From the IMG/VR virus record IMGVR_UViG_3300029448_000084, positions 1 through 45,352 of that record: a stretch of DNA of 45,352 nucleotides; one strand, 5' to 3'. Both the position numbers and the translations under genes were made by a program. This document shows, one piece after another, positions 40,394 through 45,352 of the stretch (its first letter is position 1; every line of letters begins with the position of its first letter). The stretch comes from a virus. The notes beneath the pieces were generated by a model. It worked only from the letters and a program-made list of their open reading frames with translations. It had not been told where the DNA came from and did no database searches.

Positions 40394-40479
40394 ATATTAT
40401 ATAAGTATATATAAATTATATAAACTACATATCCATCAACTACATAAACTATATAAACTATATAAGGATATAAAAATAT
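40377..40479 (+). repeat. AT-rich repeat region, possible replication origin
   Basis: About 100 bases are almost free of G and C, with repeats of ACTATATAA / ACTACATAA type (several copies between 40377 and 40463) and alternating TATA runs. It lies directly downstream of a strong promoter and upstream of primase-helicase. The T7 primary origin has the same logic: a promoter next to an AT-rich unwinding segment. Origin function is inferred. Confidence 0.45.
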
Positions 40480-40647
40480 ATGAGATGTCACATATGTGAT
40501 AAGATTTTAGAACCCTCCGAAATTAATTTTAGTGAAATGTTAGGGAAGTTTGAAAGCTGCTTTGAATGTAACTCTTACGAGGAGACTGAAGATGAAGTAG
40601 AAGATAGCGAAGAAGACATGAATTCTTCTGAAGGATCTTGTGACTAA
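40480..40647 (+). CDS. small zinc-ribbon acidic protein (55 aa)
   Basis: The start follows AAGGAT. C3-x-x-C6 (CHIC) and C27-x-x-C30 (CFEC) form a probable zinc knuckle pair, followed by a strongly acidic tail (EETEDEVEDSEED). The last 8 bases overlap the GTG start of the primase-helicase, whose own N-terminus is another zinc ribbon. It may regulate or accompany that protein. The acidic tail could mimic DNA. No named family is recognised. Confidence 0.6.
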   Translation: MRCHICDKILEPSEINFSEMLGKFESCFECNSYEETEDEVEDSEEDMNSSEGSCD

Positions 40648-42169
40648 TTGTCCTAAGTGCAATGCTAAAAGAGCATGGAGAGAATTCAAAGATAACTTTC
40701 ATTGCTTTTCGTGTAACTACACAGAAGCAAAAGGAGATAGTCATGTTATGTCAACTACCAATTTAAGCGTTATCGAAGAGGAAGAACTAAAAGAATCCGT
40801 TAGAGAAATTGATTTAGACATACTTAAAAAGTTTAAAATCAAATCTAGTTTGTTAAAGGTACAGAACCAAGAGATTGAAACAATCTCCTTTCCTCGTTCC
40901 TCCTATGTACTATACCGAAAGGAGGGTGGTAAAGATATAAAAGTTATTGGATCTACTAAAGGTTCTAAACTTTTCGGACAGGATTTGTTCTCCAAGTCTG
41001 ACGGAAACATTATCACTATCGTTGAGGGGGATTACGATGCTCCTTCTATGGTGGATATTCTTAGGCAAAAAGATCCGAAGAAGAGAATGTTCCCCGTTGT
41101 TAGTGTTAGTTCTGTTAGTCAAGCAAAGGCTGATATTCAGAACAACCTAGAATACTTTGATCAATTCGAAAAGATTATTATCTTCTTTGATAATGATGAG
41201 CCAGGGAGAAAAGCTACCGAACAAGTTGTTAGTATCCTACCCCCTGAGAAAACGTTTATCTTTGATCACGACCCGGAGAAGACAGAACTAAAAGATGCCA
41301 ACGATTATCTAACTCAAAAGAAAACTAATGAGTGTGTGCGGCGTTGGTGGAACGCAGCTAAACTAGAATTAGATGGTGTTGTCACTAGCGTAGAAACTTA
41401 CCGAGAATGGTTGAAGGAAGAGGTACCGAAGTCTATCGCCGAGTACCCCTACCCCACGCTACAGGAAATGCTAAAAGGATTGCGGCTAGGAGAATTAATT
41501 CTTTTAACTGCCGCCCCTAAGGTTGGTAAGTCTACCTTTATGCGACAACTAGAGTATGAGGTCTTAAAACAAACTGAGTTTAATATCGGCCACATTTATT
41601 TCGAAGACCCTAAGTATATGAAATTATATGGTCTGATGAATGTGCACGCCGGGAAAAGATTCCACCTCGAAGAGCACGTAGACTTCACGGAAGAGGAGAA
41701 AGAGGAGGCCTTCCAAAAAACTTTCGGCACTGGTCGTATCAAAACCCTAGATAACTTTGGTACCTACGAAATGGATAAGCTTATCCAAAGGGTAGAGTAC
41801 ATGATTAGGGCCTTGGACTGTAAGTTTATTTTCTTAGACCACATCACCATCGTGGTGGGTGAGGAAGCTGACGATAGGAAAACTTTGGATAGGGGCATTC
41901 ATAAATTAAGATCATTGTGTAATGATTACGATGCTTCTATTGTTATCATCTCCCACACTAACGACGAAGGTAGAACCAGATCTTCTCGTGCATTAGAACA
42001 ACTTTGTGATACTTGGATTGAGCTAGGTAGAAACTACTTAGATGAGTCCGAAGAAGTGAGGAACAGGGTTGATGTTACCATTCGTGCCAACAGATTTGTT
42101 GGTCCTATGGGTCCCGCCGGTCATCTAGTGTTCAACGAGGATACTGGGAGGATGAAAGAATTAGAATGA
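40640..42169 (+). CDS. primase-helicase (T7 gp4-like)
   Basis: Translation begins at GTG with AAGGA upstream. The 509-residue protein has the gp4 domain order. The zinc ribbon has C4, C7, C22 and C25. The TOPRIM primase centre has E129 (IVEGDYDA) and D184-N-D186 (FFDNDEPG). The RecA-like helicase has Walker A APKVGKST at 292-299 and Walker B FIFLD at 396-400. It unwinds DNA and lays RNA primers at the fork. It is somewhat shorter than T7 gp4 (566 aa). It overlaps the polymerase gene by 4 bases. Confidence 0.93.
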   Translation: MTNCPKCNAKRAWREFKDNFHCFSCNYTEAKGDSHVMSTTNLSVIEEEELKESVREIDLDILKKFKIKSSLLKVQNQEIETISFPRSSYVLYRKEGGKDIKVIGSTKGSKLFGQDLFSKSDGNIITIVEGDYDAPSMVDILRQKDPKKRMFPVVSVSSVSQAKADIQNNLEYFDQFEKIIIFFDNDEPGRKATEQVVSILPPEKTFIFDHDPEKTELKDANDYLTQKKTNECVRRWWNAAKLELDGVVTSVETYREWLKEEVPKSIAEYPYPTLQEMLKGLRLGELILLTAAPKVGKSTFMRQLEYEVLKQTEFNIGHIYFEDPKYMKLYGLMNVHAGKRFHLEEHVDFTEEEKEEAFQKTFGTGRIKTLDNFGTYEMDKLIQRVEYMIRALDCKFIFLDHITIVVGEEADDRKTLDRGIHKLRSLCNDYDASIVIISHTNDEGRTRSSRALEQLCDTWIELGRNYLDESEEVRNRVDVTIRANRFVGPMGPAGHLVFNEDTGRMKELE

Positions 42170-43980
42170 GTAAATTAATTGTAGACGTAGAAGGTAACGG
42201 CCTACTGCCTCACGTAAATAAGATATGGGTGGTATCAGTTAGAGATCTGGATACTAACGAAGTAATTTCTTACACGTATCCATTCAAAAAAGAATTGACA
42301 GAGCGTCTATTAAATGCTAGAATAGTTATAGGACATAACTTTTTTATGTATGACGCTATCGTACTAGATAAAATCTTAGGAATTAAAATTCCACACCAAA
42401 AGATTTTAGATACCTTAGTTCTCTCTCGCATCGCAAACTATACCCGCGAAGGAGGACATGGTTTAGATGCTTGGGGTACTCGACTAGGATATAGGAAACC
42501 ACCTATTCAAGACTTCTCTGTTTTCTCGGAGGACATGATCGAAAGGTGTGAGGCCGACACAGAAATCAACGCTAGGGTGTATAGGAGGCTCATGGGTGAG
42601 CTTGTTGGTTTTGGTAAGCAAGGCATTAAAGAAAGATTAGAGGCTACTCACTGGCTCTCTATGTCATTCTTGAAGGGGTTCCCCATTGATATGGAATTGT
42701 GGGAGAACATGAAGAACAAACTCTTGGAAGAGAAGTTGGACTTTGAATCTAAGATAAATGAATACTTTCCCCCTCAACTCAAGCTGCAAAAGCTAGTGAA
42801 GTACCGAGTTAAACAAGACGGAAGTCTTTGGTCTTCTACTATCAGGGCGTTAGAAGAACCCCATTCGAAAAGAAACGGGGAACACATTGAAGTCTATGCT
42901 TATGAAGAGTTCAATGCTCGAAGTCATAAACAGATGATTGAAAATCTCTGGAAGTATAACTGGAAGCCCACCGAGAGAACTGATGGGGCTAAAGAAAAAC
43001 TATCCAGAAAGAATAAACTAACTACAGAAGAGCTAGAGAATGTTGAGTATTATGGCTGGAAAGTTAACGAAAAGAATCTAGAAACTTTACCGGAAGATGC
43101 CCCCGAAAGTATTAAAAGACTTGCTAAGAACTTAATTGTCAATGGCAGGTTAAATAAAATGGGGGAATGTGAACCCAGTATATGGGAAGATGGAAGATTG
43201 CATGGTCAAGTTATTACACCAGGTGCTAACACTTATAGATGCGCTCATTTTAACCCTAACATGGCGAACTTCCCGAGCATTAGATCTTTTATGGGGGAGG
43301 AATTTAGGTCCTGTTTCTATTCAGGTTCGGAAGATTATCGTTTGGTTGGTGCTGATGCTAGCGGCATTCAGCTTCGCATATTAGCTGACCTCATTGGGAA
43401 TAAAGAATACTCTGATACTGTGGTTTCAGGTGATATTCATACCTATAACAAAGAAGCTTTAGGACCTATTTGTAAGACAAGGGCAGATGCTAAAACTTTC
43501 ATCTATGCCTTTATTCTGGGTGCAGGTATCGCTAAGATTGCTGATATCCTAGGGTGCGATAACGCTAAAGCTAAGCAGGCCATGGAAAATTTTTATAATA
43601 ATATTCCTGGGCTAAAGGAACTGAAGAATGACAGACTACCTAATGAATTTAGAAAAGGTTATGTCACTCTTTATGACGGGACTAGGGTAAGAGTAACAAC
43701 TCCACACAAAGTATTAGGTATCCACCTACAAGGTAATGAATGTGCCGTTATGTTAAGAGCTATGAACCTCTGGCATCGAGAAGCACACAAAAAAGAAATA
43801 GATTTTTGGTTAGCTGCTTTCCCTCATGATGAGTGGCAAACTATAGTACATAAAAATTATGCGGATGTTCTTGGTAAACTACAGGTAAAGTCTATCGAGA
43901 CTGCTGCAAAAGATTTAAATTTTTCTGTACCTTTCACTGGTGAATACATTGTAGGTTACAATTGGAAAGACACACATTAA
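42166..43980 (+). CDS. family A DNA polymerase with 3'-5' exonuclease (T7 gp5-like)
   Basis: In the 604-residue protein the exonuclease domain has D7 and E9 (LIVDVEGNGLL), IGHNFFMYD (55-63) and DTLVLSRI. The polymerase part has motif A around D397 (LVGADASGIQLRILADLIG), motif B in RADAKTFIYAFILGAG and motif C HDE at about 554-556. T7 gp5 has 704 residues, so the thumb and processivity-factor-binding region is probably reduced. I cannot tell whether host thioredoxin is used. It replicates the phage genome with the primase-helicase and the binding protein downstream. Confidence 0.94.
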   Translation: MSKLIVDVEGNGLLPHVNKIWVVSVRDLDTNEVISYTYPFKKELTERLLNARIVIGHNFFMYDAIVLDKILGIKIPHQKILDTLVLSRIANYTREGGHGLDAWGTRLGYRKPPIQDFSVFSEDMIERCEADTEINARVYRRLMGELVGFGKQGIKERLEATHWLSMSFLKGFPIDMELWENMKNKLLEEKLDFESKINEYFPPQLKLQKLVKYRVKQDGSLWSSTIRALEEPHSKRNGEHIEVYAYEEFNARSHKQMIENLWKYNWKPTERTDGAKEKLSRKNKLTTEELENVEYYGWKVNEKNLETLPEDAPESIKRLAKNLIVNGRLNKMGECEPSIWEDGRLHGQVITPGANTYRCAHFNPNMANFPSIRSFMGEEFRSCFYSGSEDYRLVGADASGIQLRILADLIGNKEYSDTVVSGDIHTYNKEALGPICKTRADAKTFIYAFILGAGIAKIADILGCDNAKAKQAMENFYNNIPGLKELKNDRLPNEFRKGYVTLYDGTRVRVTTPHKVLGIHLQGNECAVMLRAMNLWHREAHKKEIDFWLAAFPHDEWQTIVHKNYADVLGKLQVKSIETAAKDLNFSVPFTGEYIVGYNWKDTH

Positions 43981-43997
43981 TAAAGGATTAGATAAAT

Positions 43998-44492
43998 ATG
44001 TCATATATTATTTTAGGTGAGGCATACTATGCTAAACTACGAGAAGATAACAAAGATACTAACTACGACGAAGAAGGTATTTTTAGTTTAGCTTTAGTTC
44101 CTAGAGACGAAGAACAAAAACAGAAGCTAAAAACTTTAGGCTTAGGTCACCTATTGAATGACGCTAGCGAAAAGATTCCGGGGACTTATATCAATATTAA
44201 GTTGAAGAAGGCTTACCAGAACAAAGAAGGTGAGACTAAATACAATACAGCACCTTCTGTTCTGGATAGGGAAGGTCAGCCTTTTACCGCAAATATTGGT
44301 AACGGTTCTTTAGTGGCCGTTCAAATCAAAACATATAAAGCAGGTAAGACTAAGAAAACATATGCTCAACTAGAGGCGTTAAAAGTCTTGAACCTAATTC
44401 CTTACGGGGAAGAGGGGGGAGAAACCCTAGATAATTTTGCACTGCCGGAAGAAGTGGTAGACGGGGAAACTTTAGTATCTTCAAATGAGTAA
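43998..44492 (+). CDS. ssDNA-binding protein (T7 gp2.5-like)
   Basis: The 164-residue protein is beta-rich with an OB-fold-like pattern (GTYINIKLKKAYQNKEGETKYNTAPSVLD; GNGSLVAVQIKTYKAG; YAQLEALKVLNLIPY). Its acidic C-terminal tail (ALPEEVVDGETLVSSNE) is typical of single-stranded DNA-binding proteins that touch polymerase and helicase. The position between polymerase and exonuclease fits. The start follows AAAGGATTAG. It overlaps the nuclease gene by 8 bases. Confidence 0.8.
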   Translation: MSYIILGEAYYAKLREDNKDTNYDEEGIFSLALVPRDEEQKQKLKTLGLGHLLNDASEKIPGTYINIKLKKAYQNKEGETKYNTAPSVLDREGQPFTANIGNGSLVAVQIKTYKAGKTKKTYAQLEALKVLNLIPYGEEGGETLDNFALPEEVVDGETLVSSNE

Positions 44493-45348
44493 GAACATTG
44501 ACACCCTAGTAGAGGATATCTACAGTCTCTTCGAAGATGGTCATGTTACTAGTGAAGACAATGTAAAAAATTTAGCAGATAATATTGCTAAAAGTATTTC
44601 CTTTGCTTTAAAGAAGGCGGGGGAAACTAGATCTAATCATTTAAGATTTTCTAATCTAGGACACCCTGTTCGAAAACTGTGGTATAAGACTAAAGGTTAT
44701 GAGGGGGAGGAGTTACTCCCCCATACCAAGATTAAGTTCCTCTATGGTGATATTTTAGAGCATTTGTTAATCTTCCTAGCTAAAGAAGCTGGCCATAAGG
44801 TAACGGGAGAACAAGAAAGACTTACACTACACGATGTAGTAGGACACCGAGATTGTGTCATTGATGGGGTAACTGTAGACGCTAAGACTGCCTCCAAATA
44901 TGCTTTCGAAAATAAATTTAAACCTGACTTAGCTCTCTTAGAAGAAGATTCTTTCGGCTATCTCGCTCAGTTAAGTGCTTATATAGAAGCCGATGAGACA
45001 GATGAAGTTAGTAATACTGAAGGAGCTTTCCTAGTAATTAACAAAGAGACAGGTGCGCTTCATCTTTCTAAGTACCCTAAAGAAGTTTTGCCCTCCCCTA
45101 AAGAAAACATCCCTAAACTAAAAACTATTTTAGAAAGCGAACAGTTACCAGAAAGATGTTACAACCCTGAACCTATGGGTAAATCAGGTAACATGAAACT
45201 ACCTTTCCAGTGTAGTTACTGTGAATTCAAACATGAATGTTATAAAGACAGTAACGGTGGAGAAGGTTTGCGAACATTTCTCTATAGTTCTGGTCCTGTT
45301 TATCTAACAGAAGTGGGTAAAGAACCTAATGTATTTGAATTAAAATGA
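44485..45348 (+). CDS. Cas4/RecB-like PD-(D/E)XK exonuclease
   Basis: The 287-residue nuclease has the motif GHRDCVIDGVTVDAKTASK (PD-(D/E)XK type, with D and the D-x-K triad) in the middle. Near the C-terminus is a cysteine cluster, CSYCEFKHEC, that could hold an iron-sulphur centre with an earlier cysteine as in Cas4/AddB-type nucleases. In T7-like replication blocks this place is taken by the gp6 exonuclease, which removes primers and degrades host DNA. The last third repeats at the window start (2-334) because the contig closes on itself. The stop overlaps the ATG of endonuclease I. Confidence 0.82.
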   Translation: MSKNIDTLVEDIYSLFEDGHVTSEDNVKNLADNIAKSISFALKKAGETRSNHLRFSNLGHPVRKLWYKTKGYEGEELLPHTKIKFLYGDILEHLLIFLAKEAGHKVTGEQERLTLHDVVGHRDCVIDGVTVDAKTASKYAFENKFKPDLALLEEDSFGYLAQLSAYIEADETDEVSNTEGAFLVINKETGALHLSKYPKEVLPSPKENIPKLKTILESEQLPERCYNPEPMGKSGNMKLPFQCSYCEFKHECYKDSNGGEGLRTFLYSSGPVYLTEVGKEPNVFELK

Positions 45349-45352
45349 CAAG
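45015..45352 (+). repeat. contig-end overlap with bases 1-338 (about 96% identical)
   Basis: Bases 45015-45352 align without gaps to 1-338, with about 15 substitutions by hand count. All but two amino-acid changes are silent. True terminal repeats of a phage would be identical. This pattern fits a circular or permuted genome assembled from a mixed population, where the two contig ends come from different strains. Confidence 0.85.

Noticed and set aside
1-45352. Direct terminal repeats at the contig ends
   Set aside because: The two 338-base copies differ at about 15 positions and lie inside a gene; real phage terminal repeats are identical in one molecule. Circular closure of a mixed-strain assembly is simpler.
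1-45352. CRISPR array, integrase or intact lysogeny repressor
   Set aside because: No regularly spaced repeats of CRISPR size, no recombinase motifs, and the only XRE-like gene is truncated before its recognition helix.

Overview
The window is essentially one complete genome of a lytic, short-tailed (T7-like, podovirus-type) phage, about 45.0 kb. The last 338 bases (45015-45352) repeat the first 338 at about 96% identity, so the contig closes on itself. I infer a marine roseophage SIO1 / cobavirus-like (Zobellviridae-type) virus. The reasons are T7-like primase-helicase, family A DNA polymerase, endonuclease I and virion proteins together with class I ribonucleotide reductase, MazG and ThyX, and no visible single-subunit RNA polymerase, integrase or intact repressor. 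An alphaproteobacterial host is plausible but not proven. Most genes are AT-rich and favour TTA and AGA codons. Two GC-richer patches (about 2600-3000 and most of 19050-22780) look acquired.

Layout: two divergent arms leave a 1.17 kb control region (30727-31893). The leftward arm (30726 down to 7605, minus strand) is the virion module: terminase subunits, portal, scaffold, capsid, tail fibre, a large beta-helix tailspike, a two-helix holin candidate, tail tubular proteins, a GNAT-like protein, three internal virion proteins and a second holin candidate. The rightward arm (31894 to the window end, continuing at base 1 and ending at 7619) carries small accessory genes, tRNA-Leu(UAA), tRNA-Arg(UCU), a seven-gene amidoligase/amidotransferase operon, the replication genes (small zinc protein, primase-helicase, polymerase, ssDNA-binding protein, Cas4/RecB-like exonuclease, endonuclease I), a metallophosphoesterase, an ATP-grasp ligase, an M15 peptidase and the nucleotide genes nrdA, mazG-like, nrdB and thyX. 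The arms converge and overlap by 15 bases at 7605-7619.

Three promoters match the sigma-70 consensus closely, each with a 17-bp spacer: one leftward in the control region, one before the replication genes, and one inside the acquired patch before a truncated XRE repressor gene. This fits transcription by host RNA polymerase.

The most unusual content is (1) the amidoligase operon (gamma-glutamyl cyclotransferase, unknown, peptidase C26, class II glutamine amidotransferase with a zinc ribbon, phiEco32-type amidoligase, unknown, Amidoligase_2), about 5.8 kb and probably working with the ATP-grasp ligase at 1563-2402; (2) an approximately 650-nt, apparently highly structured non-coding region upstream of the first rightward gene; (3) a second, 212-nt RNA candidate closed by a perfect 17-bp helix just before tRNA-Arg; and (4) paralogous mini-hairpins whose stems vary compensatorily.
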